The notes: generated from the letters alone by a model not told the origin. A stretch of DNA of 64,000 bases from Actinoplanes flavus (GCF_017592555.1 NZ_JAGFNS010000037.1:1-64000); one strand, 5' to 3'. Shown: positions 1 through 8,876, counted from the first letter of the stretch. Numbers and translations are program-made.

Positions 1-20
1 GGCCGCCGGGGCGGCCGGGG

Positions 21-1742
21 CTACTTGGTCAGGCGAGTGCTGCTCAAGGTTTGCGGGGCGTCGGAGACGGCGCGGAGGAAGGCGGGATCGATCGGGGGGA
101 TCTTGACGGCCTTGTCCTTCTTCGACGGGGCCAGGGTGTAGGTCGCGGTCGCTCCGGCGGGCAGTGTTTCCGGGCCGGTCTGGATCTTCCAGAAGTCGGC
201 GATCGTCACCCCGGTCACCACCGAGAAGTGCGGGGTCACCGGGGAGGAGGAGCGGTTCGTCACGTCGACCGTGAGCGTGTTCAGGGTTTCGCCGGCTGCG
301 ACCGGTGTCTGCACCTGGAAGGTCAGCGGCTGCGGCGTGGCCGCGGCGATCACGAAACACGCCGTGGCGGGCAGGAACAGGGCGGCCGTCACGGCGGCGC
401 GGGCACGTACCGAGGACGGGAGGCGAAGTTGGAAGGCGTCGGCGAAGTCGGCACGCGACGTGGTGACCAGGGCGACCAGCCACAGCGGCATGGTGAGCAG
501 CCAGTACCCGTCCTGGGAGCGGGTCGACACCATGAAGATCATCCACGGGAGCACGGCGATCGCCGGGCCGATTCTGCGCAGGAACAGCGCGAACGTGACC
601 AGCAGCGCCGCCAGCAACAGCTGGGTGGCGCGGCCGTAGAAGTCCAGGGCGCCGCTGCCGCCGACGACGTAGTGGGTGATGCCCATCAGGCCCTGACCGT
701 GCGGGACGGCATGCTGCAGCAGCGGCTCGAACACGCCGGTCAGCCACGCGTGCGGCGTCTTGATCGCGAACGGCAGGCTGGACAGGGCGAACACCGCGAG
801 CGCTGTCCCCCCGTACCGCAGAAGCAGCAGGAAGGTGCCGCGCAGCCGCAGCGTGGGCAGCCGCAGCATGACCAGGCCGACCACCAGGAACAGCGCGAGG
901 AACCAACCCAGCTGGTGAATCGAACAGGCCGCGCCGAGGGCCGCGGCGCGGCCGAGGCCGAACCGGCCGAGACGCCCGTCGCGGCCGATCGACGGCCAGC
1001 TCCACAGGGCGAGGCACAGGAACGGCAGGGCGATCACCGACGGGTAGGCGTTGTCCGCGTACGCCGTGAACGTGCCCAGGCCGAGCACCCCGAGCGTGGC
1101 GAGCGGCCGCAGCGGGCGCGGCGCCACCAGGAAGATGAACAGCACCGTCGCCAGCAGTGCCAGCCACGCGACCAGCACGATGCCGACCAGGTTCGGGAAG
1201 ATCCTCTGCACCGCGGCGCCGATCTCGACACCCAGGGGTGGGTAGCCGAAGTCGAAGACCGTCCGCCCGTCCATCAGCTGCGTCGGCAGGCCGGGCTCGA
1301 TGCCCTTCCACGTCGCCGTGTAGGGGTTACGGCCGTCGGCCAGCCCGCGGGCCGCCGCGTCCATCAGCATGCCCTCGTCGACCGTCAGCTTCTTCAGCCC
1401 GGCGACACCGCCCCACGCGCCGACCGCCTTGATCGTGATCGCGGTGACCAGGACGCCGATGTCGAGCCGGGCCAGCGTCCGCCGGTGCGCCGCACACAGC
1501 GTGATCACCGCGAACACCAGCATCGCCAGATAGCAGCCGGTGATCAACAGCGCCAGCCACGGGCGGGTCAGGGCGTGTGCGTTCCAGAACGAGCGGGTGT
1601 TGACCACCAGACCCATCACCGCGGCGAGGCTCAACCCCCGGTGCAACCACAGCACCAGATCAGGCCCGGCCGGAGAACTCACCCGCTCCAACCGCGCCGT
1701 GACCGCCTCGCCCCACGAGGGCTCCTTCACGTCCTGAATCAC
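21..1742 (-). CDS. Polytopic membrane protein, possible GT-C/DUF2029-like glycosyltransferase
   Basis: A protein of about 573 residues with roughly ten hydrophobic segments and a C-terminal extracytoplasmic beta-rich tail. After the second or third membrane segment there is an acidic loop with DEGMLMDAA and a GRNPYT motif. A similar D-x-x-x-A...G-x-x-PY arrangement is typical of polyprenyl-phosphate-dependent mannosyltransferase-like membrane proteins (GT-C/GT87). That supports a sugar-transfer role but does not prove it. The last 100 residues (TVDVTNRSSSPV and so on) look like an Ig-like fold. The frame is open upstream to 1877, but that extension is Ala/Pro/Arg-rich without protein character, so I chose the GTG at 1742; no clear Shine-Dalgarno sequence supports either start. 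No operon partner is evident. Confidence 0.6.
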   Translation of the reverse strand: MIQDVKEPSWGEAVTARLERVSSPAGPDLVLWLHRGLSLAAVMGLVVNTRSFWNAHALTRPWLALLITGCYLAMLVFAVITLCAAHRRTLARLDIGVLVTAITIKAVGAWGGVAGLKKLTVDEGMLMDAAARGLADGRNPYTATWKGIEPGLPTQLMDGRTVFDFGYPPLGVEIGAAVQRIFPNLVGIVLVAWLALLATVLFIFLVAPRPLRPLATLGVLGLGTFTAYADNAYPSVIALPFLCLALWSWPSIGRDGRLGRFGLGRAAALGAACSIHQLGWFLALFLVVGLVMLRLPTLRLRGTFLLLLRYGGTALAVFALSSLPFAIKTPHAWLTGVFEPLLQHAVPHGQGLMGITHYVVGGSGALDFYGRATQLLLAALLVTFALFLRRIGPAIAVLPWMIFMVSTRSQDGYWLLTMPLWLVALVTTSRADFADAFQLRLPSSVRARAAVTAALFLPATACFVIAAATPQPLTFQVQTPVAAGETLNTLTVDVTNRSSSPVTPHFSVVTGVTIADFWKIQTGPETLPAGATATYTLAPSKKDKAVKIPPIDPAFLRAVSDAPQTLSSTRLTK

Positions 1743-1932
1743 CGGCGCATCGTACAAGCAAGTGGGGCGGAAGCCGCCCGGGGCGGCCGCCCGGTGGGCA
1801 GCGGGATGAGCCGCTCCCGGCGGGGCGACGAGGGCGGCACAGCGATGGCGGGCCGCCCAGACTGGACAACCCACCATCGCGGAGTGATCAAAATCGCGAC
1901 GCGACCACGAACGCCACCAGGCCGGACAACCG

Positions 1933-3327
1933 TCAGGGCTTGAGCGCGGTCGCGTACGCCGCCGAGCCGATCAGCTCGAGCGACACCTGCAACCGCTCCA
2001 GGCTGATGTTCTTGGCGATGGTGTCCTCCGGGCTGTGGTAGGGCGGTTCGAGCAGCGCCGGCGACGCCTCGCCGCGCCAGGAGAAGTTGGCCGCCGCGAT
2101 GCCGACCTCCTGGAACGACTGGTGGTCGCTGGACCCGCGCAGGGTGACCGGGGAGATCCGCGGGTCGTAACCGAGCCGCACGGCGGCCGCCGCGACCTCG
2201 TCGGTGGCCCGGTTGGCGAGCCCGGTGAAGGAGAGCAGCCAGTACCGGGTGGCCGGGTCCCAGCTGGTGGCGACCATGTCGTTCTGGTAGACGCAGACGA
2301 TCCGGTCGCGTTCCTCCTGCGGCAGCTGGGCCACGTAGTAGCGGGAGCCGATCAGGCCCTGCTCCTCGGAGCCCCACAGCGCGAACCGCAGTGACGCCTC
2401 GGTGCGCAGTCCGCGCAGCGCCCGCGCCAGTTCCAGGTTGAGGACGGTGCCCGAGCCGTCGTCGTTGGCGCCCGGCGACCCGATCACCGAGTCGTAGTGG
2501 GCGCTGACCATGACCACCTTGCCGGTGCTGGTCCGGCGGCTGTCGGCGATCACGTTGTGCGAGGTGAGCCCGCGGTGCGCGGTGGTCTTGACGGTCAGTT
2601 TGAGGCGCCCGGCGGCGAGCAGTTCGCGGAGCCGGTGTTTCTGTGCCTGGGCGACGCCGACGACCGGGATCGGCGCCGGGTTCTCCGCGAGGCCGGGCAG
2701 CTGGGGGCTGAACGCGGACGCGCGGCGCGGTTCGACCAGGTCGACGGGGAGGAAGATGACGGCCGCGGCGCCCTGGGCGACGGCGGTGGCGACCTGGGTC
2801 TCGCGGTCGGCGAGCACGTAGTCGACCAGCACGATCTTGCCGGTGACGTCGGCCGGGTAGTCGGCGGCGGTGCCGGCTTTCACGTCCACGACCTCGCCGC
2901 GGACCCGGGTGTCGAGGGCGGCCTGCGGGGAGGCGCCGGCCTGCCAGATGAGGTCTTTCGGCAGGCCGCGGGGCGAGTCGAGCTGGGCGAGGAACTTGTC
3001 GGCCACCGGGAACGGCTGCAACGTCACGTGGTAGCCGAGGAGGTCGAGCACCCCGGCGATGTAGTCGGCCGCGATCTTCTCGGAGCGGGTGCCGCCGATG
3101 CGCGGGCCGATGCCGAGGGACAGCACCTTGAGGTGCTGGAGCGCGCGTTCGGCGGAGACGCGCTTCGCCACCTGGTGGTCGCCACCGGTCAGCGTGGGCG
3201 GGCGGACCGCTCCCGGGCGCTGGTCGGTGACCGCCCAGGCCGGGGCCGGCAGCGCGACGGTGGCCGCGCCGCCCATGGCGATGGTGAGCATCCGGCGGCG
3301 GCTCAGTGAGGTCTTTGGTGTGTCCAA
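1933..3327 (-). CDS. Secreted M28-family metallopeptidase (Tat exported, PA domain)
   Basis: A zinc-dependent aminopeptidase/carboxypeptidase of family M28, 464 residues from the chosen start. The N-terminus has a twin-arginine signal (LSRRRMLTIAMGG) ending near APAWA, so it is exported folded. A protease-associated domain with a GKIVLVDY core lies near residues 130-240. The zinc and catalytic set is visible: SAHYDS (His277, Asp279), NDDGSG (Asp289 or 290), SEEQG (Glu321/322), QND (Asp350) and SSDHQ (His402). The open frame reaches 3417, but the TTG at 3327 has a strong AGGGGGAG ribosome site 3 bases upstream and puts the Tat motif at residues 8-14, so I prefer it. Likely roles are peptide scavenging or processing outside the cell; the substrate is unknown. 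Confidence 0.88.
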   Translation of the reverse strand: MDTPKTSLSRRRMLTIAMGGAATVALPAPAWAVTDQRPGAVRPPTLTGGDHQVAKRVSAERALQHLKVLSLGIGPRIGGTRSEKIAADYIAGVLDLLGYHVTLQPFPVADKFLAQLDSPRGLPKDLIWQAGASPQAALDTRVRGEVVDVKAGTAADYPADVTGKIVLVDYVLADRETQVATAVAQGAAAVIFLPVDLVEPRRASAFSPQLPGLAENPAPIPVVGVAQAQKHRLRELLAAGRLKLTVKTTAHRGLTSHNVIADSRRTSTGKVVMVSAHYDSVIGSPGANDDGSGTVLNLELARALRGLRTEASLRFALWGSEEQGLIGSRYYVAQLPQEERDRIVCVYQNDMVATSWDPATRYWLLSFTGLANRATDEVAAAAVRLGYDPRISPVTLRGSSDHQSFQEVGIAAANFSWRGEASPALLEPPYHSPEDTIAKNISLERLQVSLELIGSAAYATALKP

Positions 3328-3516
3328 GGCTCCCCCTCGTGGCGGGGGACCGGCGCTCCGGTCGGAAGGCCGGTCCACATTAGGGGGAACACTATGATCT
3401 ATATAGCTGAGTTTCAATGACGTGTCGGTTCTGCCCCGTCATCGGAACGTACGTGGCCATCGCCCGGCATGCGGCAAGATCCCCAGGTTGATCAACCTTT
3501 CGTGCGGTCCAATCCA

Positions 3517-3546
3517 TTGACAGTGTTCGATTGCAGCGCTTACCGT
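3517..3546 (+). promoter_or_regulatory. Sigma70-type promoter for the pectate lyase gene
   Basis: A consensus TTGACA (3517-3522), an 18-base spacer and TACCGT (3541-3546) match the vegetative -35/-10 pattern. Predicted transcription starts near 3553, leaving about 108 bases of leader. The -10 element lies inside the first GCGCTTACC half site, so an operator-bound protein would block RNA polymerase. Confidence 0.6.
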
Positions 3547-3568
3547 CAGCCGAGGAAAGCGCTTACCC
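3532..3568 (+). promoter_or_regulatory. Paired LacI-type operator-like sites before the pectate lyase gene
   Basis: AGCGCTTACC occurs twice, at 3535-3544 and 3558-3567, 23 bases apart. The second copy sits in GGAAAGCGCTTACC, a near-perfect palindrome with a central CG step, which is the usual form of LacI/GalR-family operators controlling polysaccharide-degrading genes in actinomycetes. The regulator gene is not in this window. Confidence 0.55.
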
Positions 3569-3661
3569 GCAGCTTGCGGCCCGGACCACCGACCGGACCG
3601 CGAGTCACCGCCGCCTACCCCCGGGCGGCGCCGCCATCCGTCCCCCAACGGAGGAACCCCC

Positions 3662-4624
3662 ATGTCCCCGTCACGCCGTACCGTCCTGTCCGCACTGTCC
3701 GCCGGCGTTCTGGCCACGGGCGGCCTCGCCGTCATCGGCCCGGCCGCCCCCGCCTGGGCCGCCGAGTCCAGCCCCGTCGGCTACGCCAGCATGAACGGCG
3801 GCACCTCCGGCGGCTCGTCGTCGACCGTGGTCACCGTGACCACCGCGGCCGCCCTCAAGTCGGCGCTCAGTTCCAGCACCTCGCAGACCGTCCGGGTCTC
3901 CGGGCTGATCACCATCTCCGGCATGTACAGCGTCGCCTCGAACAAGACGATCCTGGGAGTGGGTTCCAGCTCCGGCATCACCGGCGGCGGCCTCAACCTC
4001 TCCAGCGTCCGCAACGTGATCATCCGCAACCTGGTGTTCCGCAACGCCAGCGACGACTCGATCAACGTGCAGGAGGGCACCACCAACGTCTGGATCGACC
4101 ACAACGACCTGGCCAGCGGCTACGACGGCCTGATCGACATCAAGCGCGGCTCGGACTTCATCACGGTCTCCTGGAACCGGCTGCACAACCACGACAAGTC
4201 GATGCTGCTCGGGCACAGTGACGACAACGCCTCCCAGGACACCGGGAAGCTGCGGGTCACCTACAAGCACAACTGGTTCGAGGGCACCGGCCAGCGGCAC
4301 CCGCGGGTCCGCTTCGCCAACCCGGTGCACGTGCTGAACAACTACTACAGCAACATCGGCTCCTACGGCGTCGCCTCCACCGAGAACGCGGGCGTCTACG
4401 TCGAACGCAACTACTTCGAGAACGTCGCCACCCCCACGGTCACCCAGACCGGCGACTCCGACCCCGGCAACCTGAAGGTGCTCAACAACTACAAGGTCAA
4501 CTCCGGCACCGAGCAGGTCCGCAACGGCGCCAGCGTCGCGGCGATCCCCTACTCGTACACCCCGCAGGCCAACAACACGGTCAAGGCCACCGTCGTGGCC
4601 GGCGCGGGCACCGGCAAGATCTGA
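3662..4624 (+). CDS. Secreted pectate lyase, polysaccharide lyase family 1
   Basis: A 320-residue extracellular enzyme cleaving polygalacturonate by beta-elimination. A twin-arginine signal (SRRTVLSAL) ends at APAWA (residues 29-33). The mature part is a right-handed parallel beta-helix with family-1 hallmarks: WIDHNDL at 144-150 and RHPRVRFANPVHVLNNYY at 212-229, which carries the catalytic Arg region. The conserved Asp residues for calcium are in the 130-160 stretch. A GGAGG ribosome site lies 8 bases before the ATG. The gene is monocistronic: its own promoter with LacI-type half sites lies upstream and a strong hairpin follows the stop. This points to plant-biomass use under sugar-responsive control. 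Confidence 0.93.
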   Translation: MSPSRRTVLSALSAGVLATGGLAVIGPAAPAWAAESSPVGYASMNGGTSGGSSSTVVTVTTAAALKSALSSSTSQTVRVSGLITISGMYSVASNKTILGVGSSSGITGGGLNLSSVRNVIIRNLVFRNASDDSINVQEGTTNVWIDHNDLASGYDGLIDIKRGSDFITVSWNRLHNHDKSMLLGHSDDNASQDTGKLRVTYKHNWFEGTGQRHPRVRFANPVHVLNNYYSNIGSYGVASTENAGVYVERNYFENVATPTVTQTGDSDPGNLKVLNNYKVNSGTEQVRNGASVAAIPYSYTPQANNTVKATVVAGAGTGKI

Positions 4625-4638
4625 CGAACGGCAACCCC

Positions 4639-4671
4639 GATGGCGCTCACCCTCAGCGGGTGGGCGCCATC
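4639..4671 (+). terminator. Hairpin terminator after the pectate lyase gene
   Basis: A 14-bp stem (4639-4652 with 4658-4671, one G-T wobble) with loop TCAGC, followed by a pyrimidine-rich CTCTGCCTGCTTTCC. It begins 14 bases after the stop codon. Confidence 0.75.
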
Positions 4672-4822
4672 TCTGCCTGCTTTCCATTCAGGTACGCCTA
4701 CGTGAACCGTTTCCAGCAGACCCGCGAGCCGGTGCCACTCCAGCCGGCGGCGCGCCCGCCGGGCTTTGCGATGTGGTCCGGCATGCGGCCGCCCCCGCGC
4801 CTGCTTTACGACTGTCCGCTCC

Positions 4823-4882
4823 ACTTCATACCTGTCCACTTCATACCTGTCCGTTTCATACCTGTCCGCTTCATACCTGTCC
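4823..4882. repeat. Four tandem 15-bp repeats
   Basis: The unit xxTTCATACCTGTCC is repeated four times in phase (4823, 4838, 4853, 4868), with changes only in the first two bases. A second repeat pair, GCCCGTTGGCGCCCGTTTCGC, follows at 4916-4936 and 4957-4977. Both lie in the 433-base gap between the pectate lyase terminator and the next gene, which otherwise shows nothing recognisable. They could be regulator-binding iterons or neutral slippage products. Confidence 0.8.
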
Positions 4883-5104
4883 GCGCGGCTACGCGCTCGT
4901 CCGCACCGTTGCTCGCCCGTTGGCGCCCGTTTCGCAGTCGTTGGCGCAGTTTCGTGCCCGTTGGCGCCCGTTTCGCGCCTGGGGGCAGGCGGCTGCCGGG
5001 GCACGGCCGGCGGACAGGGGGTCCGGCTGGCACAGCGTTCGGTGAACCCGATTCGCCGCCACGGCGTAGCCGGAGGAAAGGGCCGGTCGCGGAAGGGGAC
5101 TCCA

Positions 5105-7456
5105 TTGAAGGCGCTCGCGAGTCCGCAATCCCTCTGGCGCGTCCTGATCATCCTGGTCGCGGTGGCCGGCCTGTACGGCGACCAGCACCGCGTCATGGAG
5201 TTCACCACCCAGAGCGCGGTCCTCGTGATCGGCTACTACGCAGTGGCCCTCCATCTGATGGCCCGCCGCGAAACGACCGAGGCGCCCGCCCCTCGCCTGC
5301 GTACCGCGGTCCTGTCCTGGATCCTCCTGGACGCCGCGATGCTCCAGATCCTCACCGGCGGCTACAACCCGCTGCCGGGGTTGGCCCGCATCGAGGCCCC
5401 TGGCGACTACCTCGGCACCGCCACCACCGCACTGATCGCGAACTGGTCGTTCTTCCTGCTGCACTACGTCCTGCCGCTGATGGTCCTGATCGACTGGCTG
5501 GCGTTCCGTCCCTACGGCGCCACCCGCTGGCGCGATCTGCCGATCTGGCTGCTCTATCCCCTCGGCTATTCCACCGTCGCGGTCGCCCGCAGCGCCCTGG
5601 TGCCGCTGGCCGATTACAGCGCCCCGTATCGCTATCTCGACCTGGACCGCGGCTTCCCGGCGGTGGGTTCCTGGATCCTCACGCTGAGCCTCGCCTACCT
5701 GGCCGGAAGCGCGATGCTCATCGCCGTCGACCACTCCCGCGCTCCCCGGATCCCATCCTCGTGGCCGCCCGAAACCGCCCCGACCGGCACCGGCCCCGAA
5801 GACACCTGGCACCTCGCCGACAACCCCGACGATCCATGGAGCCCCTCCGAGGATCCACCGACACCAGTCCCAGGACAGGTCATCCCAGGACAGGGCATCC
5901 CAGGACAGGGCATCCCAGGGTCTGGCCGTCCAGGAGCAGGCATCCCAGGACCGAGCCGTCCGAGAGGAGGCAGTCCAGGATCGGGCACCCCGGGAGCGGG
6001 CACCCCGAGAACGGACAGAGGCACCCCGAGACCGGACAGGTCAGGAACGGGCATCCCAGGAGCGGGCATCCCAGGAACGGACAGGTCAGGAGCGGGCATC
6101 CCGGGAGCGGGCACCCCCAGAACGGACAGGTCAGGAACGGGCATCCCGGGAACGGGCATCCCGGGAGCAGGCATCCCGGGAGCAGGCATCCCGGGAGCAG
6201 GCATCCCGGGAGCAGGCATCCCGGGAGCGGGCAGTCTAGGTTCCGGAAACTCAGGAATACACGGTCCGCGGATGCCGGCAGCTGATCCGCGCGAGCCTGC
6301 CACTGCGACGCGCGGCCCGGATTCGACGACGACCAGGTCCCACCGATCCGGCCGGCGAACCTCCGATGACCGGAACCGGCGCGAACAGGCTGCCGGGGCA
6401 CCCCCTTCCGGCTGGCCGACCGCCTCCGCGGATCCCAGCCCCGCCCGGGAATCCGCGGAGGCCACCGGCTGGCAGTACACCCCCGCCGAACCCACCGTCC
6501 CCTGGCTGGGCACGCCCACATCGTCACCCGCCGATCGGCGGCAGGCCCGAGGAGAACCCAGCGCTGACCGGCAGCACGCCCGAGGAGAATCCATCATCGA
6601 TCAGCGGCGGACCGAAGTAGAGCCCACCGCTGATCGGCGGCAGGCCAAGACAGAACCCACCGCTGATCGGTCGCAAGCCCTAGGGGAACCCACCCCTGGA
6701 CGACGACAGGCCGCAGGGGAACCCACCGCCGACGGGCGGCAAGCCGCAGGGGAACCCACCGCCGACCGGCGATGGGCCAAGACAGATCCCAACGCTGATC
6801 GGTGGCAAACCCCAGTCGAAACCAGCCCTGTTCGGCGACAGGCCCAGGAGGAACCCACCCCTGATCGGTGGCAAACCCCAGTCGAAACCAGCGCTGGTCG
6901 GCGACAGGCCGCGGGGGAACCCACCGCCGATCGGCGCGGCGTTCCCGCTGGGCCCGGCCCCGCATGGGCCGCGCCTCCGAGTGGCGCCGGCTCGGCTCGG
7001 CCGACCGAGCCGGTGGAGGCCCGGCGCAGCGCCCGACCGCCGTCCGGCACGCGCCGGCCGGAAGACCGTGCGGGCGACCCGCACGACCGGCTCCGCGGCC
7101 ATGCGGAAGACGACAGCTCCTGGCTCCGCGGCCATGCGGAACACGACCACCCCCGACCCCACGGCCATGCGGAACACGACCACCCCCGACCCCACGGCCA
7201 TGCGGAACACGACCACCCCCGACCCCACGGCCATGCGGAACACGACCACCCCCGACCCCACGGCCATGCGGAAGACGACGACCCCCGGTCCCGCGGCCGC
7301 ACGGGACACGGCAGCGCCTGGTCTCAGGGGCGCCTGGGTGAGGACGGGCCCTGGCCCAACGTGCCGCGAAAGGTGGACGGGTCCGCCGGTGGGGCCGGGA
7401 CTCGGGAGCCCTCGGAGGAGATCGAGGGTGATGGGAAGCCGCCCCGGCGGGTGTGA
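5105..7456 (+). CDS. Pr6Pr-family membrane protein with a long repetitive C-terminal tail
   Basis: The first 215 residues form six membrane segments with the Pr6Pr-family pattern: HYVLPLMVLIDWL, then WLLYPLGYS, an ARSAL segment and a conserved YRYLDLD. The function of this family is unknown. The remaining 570 residues are disordered and built from three repeat types: collagen-like GIPGAGIPGT units (5870-6236), about a dozen 11-residue DRRQAxGEPTA units (6533-6935) and six 11-residue HAEHDHPRPHG units (7098-7295). Typical family members lack such a tail. I chose the TTG at 5105 because GGAAGGGGA lies 6 bases upstream and the membrane part begins at once; the frame is open further upstream to 4766 but that part is low-complexity. 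The His-rich repeat could bind metal, which is inference only. Confidence 0.72.
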   Translation: MKALASPQSLWRVLIILVAVAGLYGDQHRVMEFTTQSAVLVIGYYAVALHLMARRETTEAPAPRLRTAVLSWILLDAAMLQILTGGYNPLPGLARIEAPGDYLGTATTALIANWSFFLLHYVLPLMVLIDWLAFRPYGATRWRDLPIWLLYPLGYSTVAVARSALVPLADYSAPYRYLDLDRGFPAVGSWILTLSLAYLAGSAMLIAVDHSRAPRIPSSWPPETAPTGTGPEDTWHLADNPDDPWSPSEDPPTPVPGQVIPGQGIPGQGIPGSGRPGAGIPGPSRPRGGSPGSGTPGAGTPRTDRGTPRPDRSGTGIPGAGIPGTDRSGAGIPGAGTPRTDRSGTGIPGTGIPGAGIPGAGIPGAGIPGAGIPGAGSLGSGNSGIHGPRMPAADPREPATATRGPDSTTTRSHRSGRRTSDDRNRREQAAGAPPSGWPTASADPSPARESAEATGWQYTPAEPTVPWLGTPTSSPADRRQARGEPSADRQHARGESIIDQRRTEVEPTADRRQAKTEPTADRSQALGEPTPGRRQAAGEPTADGRQAAGEPTADRRWAKTDPNADRWQTPVETSPVRRQAQEEPTPDRWQTPVETSAGRRQAAGEPTADRRGVPAGPGPAWAAPPSGAGSARPTEPVEARRSARPPSGTRRPEDRAGDPHDRLRGHAEDDSSWLRGHAEHDHPRPHGHAEHDHPRPHGHAEHDHPRPHGHAEHDHPRPHGHAEDDDPRSRGRTGHGSAWSQGRLGEDGPWPNVPRKVDGSAGGAGTREPSEEIEGDGKPPRRV
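5870..6236 (+). repeat. Collagen-like 15/30-bp coding repeats
   Basis: In-frame units around GGCATCCCGGGAGCA encode Gly-Ile-Pro-Gly-Ala/Thr, partly alternating with TDRSGA. The last copies (about 6165-6230) are nearly identical at the DNA level, indicating recent expansion. Confidence 0.9.
6533..6935 (+). repeat. 33-bp coding repeats (DRRQAxGEPTA)
   Basis: About twelve diverged in-frame 33-bp units encode Asp-Arg-Arg-Gln-Ala-x-x-Glu-Pro-Thr-Ala, giving a charged, extended segment in the tail of the Pr6Pr-family protein. Confidence 0.85.
7098..7295 (+). repeat. 33-bp coding repeats (HAEHDHPRPHG)
   Basis: Six units start at 7098, 7131, 7164, 7197, 7230 and 7263; those from 7131 to 7262 are identical over 33 bp. 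Each encodes an 11-residue His/Asp/Pro-rich unit. Confidence 0.92.
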
Positions 7457-7711
7457 GTGTCCCTTTCCACGCCCGCCGGTGGCCCTCAGCCACCGCATCA
7501 GCCCGGTGGTCGCGCTGCGGCCTGGAGTGGGCAGGTGGTCGCGGGGAGCCGCGGTTCGGGGATGATGCGGTTGCGGGGCCCGGTCCCGTACCGGAGAACG
7601 GTGTTGGTCTTTGGTTGTTATCTTTCCGTTACCGCTGGTGGAGAACCCGGATGGGTGGGCGCGCATCGCACCTGATGTCAGCGTGCGACGGGAACGGGAT
7701 CGGGGAGCGAG

Positions 7712-8332
7712 ATGCGCAGGATGGGGCTGGCCGGGGCGATGGTGGCCGCGGTTGTCGTGACGGGTGGCTGTGGGCAGGGTGTGGAACGGCTCGACGGGGC
7801 CGCCGCTCCGGACGGCGCCGGAACCACGTCGCCTTCGGTAGCGAATTCGCCGTCTCCGGCGGTGTCGTCGGCTTCACCGACGCCGTCGCGGACGTCGGCG
7901 GCGCCGCTGGCGCTGGGGCCGCGCGGGCTCGGGAAGCTGCGACTGGGCATGACCGTGAAGGAGGCGCAGGCGACCGGGATGATCACCAACTACCACGTCG
8001 AGGATTATCTGCACCGGTGCGGCGTCGCGAAACTCGAGGACGGCGACGGCAAGGGCGGTGTCTATTTCACGCCGAACGAGCTGGGACTGTCCATCATCTA
8101 CACCTACGGCAGCGTCGGCACGCCGGAGGGGATCCGGCTGGGGAGCACACACGAGGCGGTGACGAAGGCGTACCCGGACTTCGTGTTCGATCTCGGTGAG
8201 GGTGAGACCGAAGGCAACGGGAACGCCGACGTGCCCGGCAACAGCAAGGCCTTCTACGCCATCACCATCAAGGACGACAAGGTCGGCTCGCTGGGGTTGG
8301 TCGCCAAGGGCGACCTGTGCCAGGGCGATTAG
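7712..8332 (+). CDS. Putative lipoprotein of unknown function
   Basis: A 206-residue protein with a lipoprotein signal: MRRMGL, a hydrophobic stretch and the lipobox VTGGC with Cys at residue 20. A Ser/Pro/Thr-rich linker (about 30-66) leads to a globular domain (67-206) with LGPRGLGKLRLGMTVKEA. A similar G-x-L-x-x-G-M-t motif is common in small secreted actinobacterial proteins of unknown role. Two cysteines (HRCG and DLCQG) could form a disulphide. A GGGGAGCG ribosome site lies just before the ATG. Its last 3 bases overlap the converging TetR gene. Confidence 0.7.
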   Translation: MRRMGLAGAMVAAVVVTGGCGQGVERLDGAAAPDGAGTTSPSVANSPSPAVSSASPTPSRTSAAPLALGPRGLGKLRLGMTVKEAQATGMITNYHVEDYLHRCGVAKLEDGDGKGGVYFTPNELGLSIIYTYGSVGTPEGIRLGSTHEAVTKAYPDFVFDLGEGETEGNGNADVPGNSKAFYAITIKDDKVGSLGLVAKGDLCQGD

Positions 8333-8862
8333 CGGCGCAGCATGTCGCACGCGGCGTCGAGGACCGACTCGCGTAGTTCGGTGGGTGGGGCCTCGGGCAG
8401 GACGACGGTGCAGTCGCCGAGGCCGCCGATCGCCATCTGGACGCGGACCACGTCGGCGAGGGGCGCGTCCGGTCCGGCCAGCATGGTGACCATGCGGCGG
8501 CGCCAGTCGCCGACGGCGGACGCCAGGTCGACCATCGCCAGGATGCTCGGATCGCGCATGATCATCGCGGTGACGTCGCGGTTGCGGTAGGCCACGTCGA
8601 AGTAGGCGCCCAGCAGTTCCCGGGCGTCGGCGCCGGGGCCGAACCGGGCCAGCGCCTCCTCCACCTCGTCGATGAACGGCTGGACCAGGCTGCGGACCAG
8701 CTCGTCGCGGGACGCGAAGTGGTAGTAGAGGGCCGGTTTGGTGATGCCCACCCGTTCGGCGATCTCCCGCAGGCTGACCTGGTGCACGCCCTTGGCCGCG
8801 ATCAGCTCGAGGGCGGCGGCGCGGATCCGGTCGGCGGTCTCCGTGGTTCGGGCGCGTGGCAC
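8329..8862 (-). CDS. TetR-family transcriptional regulator
   Basis: About 177 residues with an N-terminal helix-turn-helix (residues about 8-55): ETADRIRAAALELIA, VSLREIAERVGITKPALYYHF, typical of TetR. The C-terminal part is a ligand-binding helical domain. The frame is open far upstream, but the GTG at 8862 begins the TetR-like part and lies next to the divergent promoter region, so I chose it; the message may be nearly leaderless. It faces away from the FAD monooxygenase gene, and dyads in the 87-base gap suggest that it represses both genes. The inducer is probably a substrate of the monooxygenase. Confidence 0.88.
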   Translation of the reverse strand: MPRARTTETADRIRAAALELIAAKGVHQVSLREIAERVGITKPALYYHFASRDELVRSLVQPFIDEVEEALARFGPGADARELLGAYFDVAYRNRDVTAMIMRDPSILAMVDLASAVGDWRRRMVTMLAGPDAPLADVVRVQMAIGGLGDCTVVLPEAPPTELRESVLDAACDMLRR

Positions 8863-8876
8863 GTGCCGAAGTCTAC

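Noticed and set aside
51..1943. Long plus-strand open frame of 630 codons opposite the first membrane protein gene
   Set aside because: Arg/Gly/Gln-rich with no domain; typical antisense frame in high-GC DNA. The minus-strand protein has clear membrane segments.
5695..6597. Minus-strand Pro/Gly repeat proteins opposite the Pr6Pr tail
   Set aside because: The plus-strand frame continues from a recognisable membrane domain through all repeats, with a ribosome site; the antisense frames have neither.
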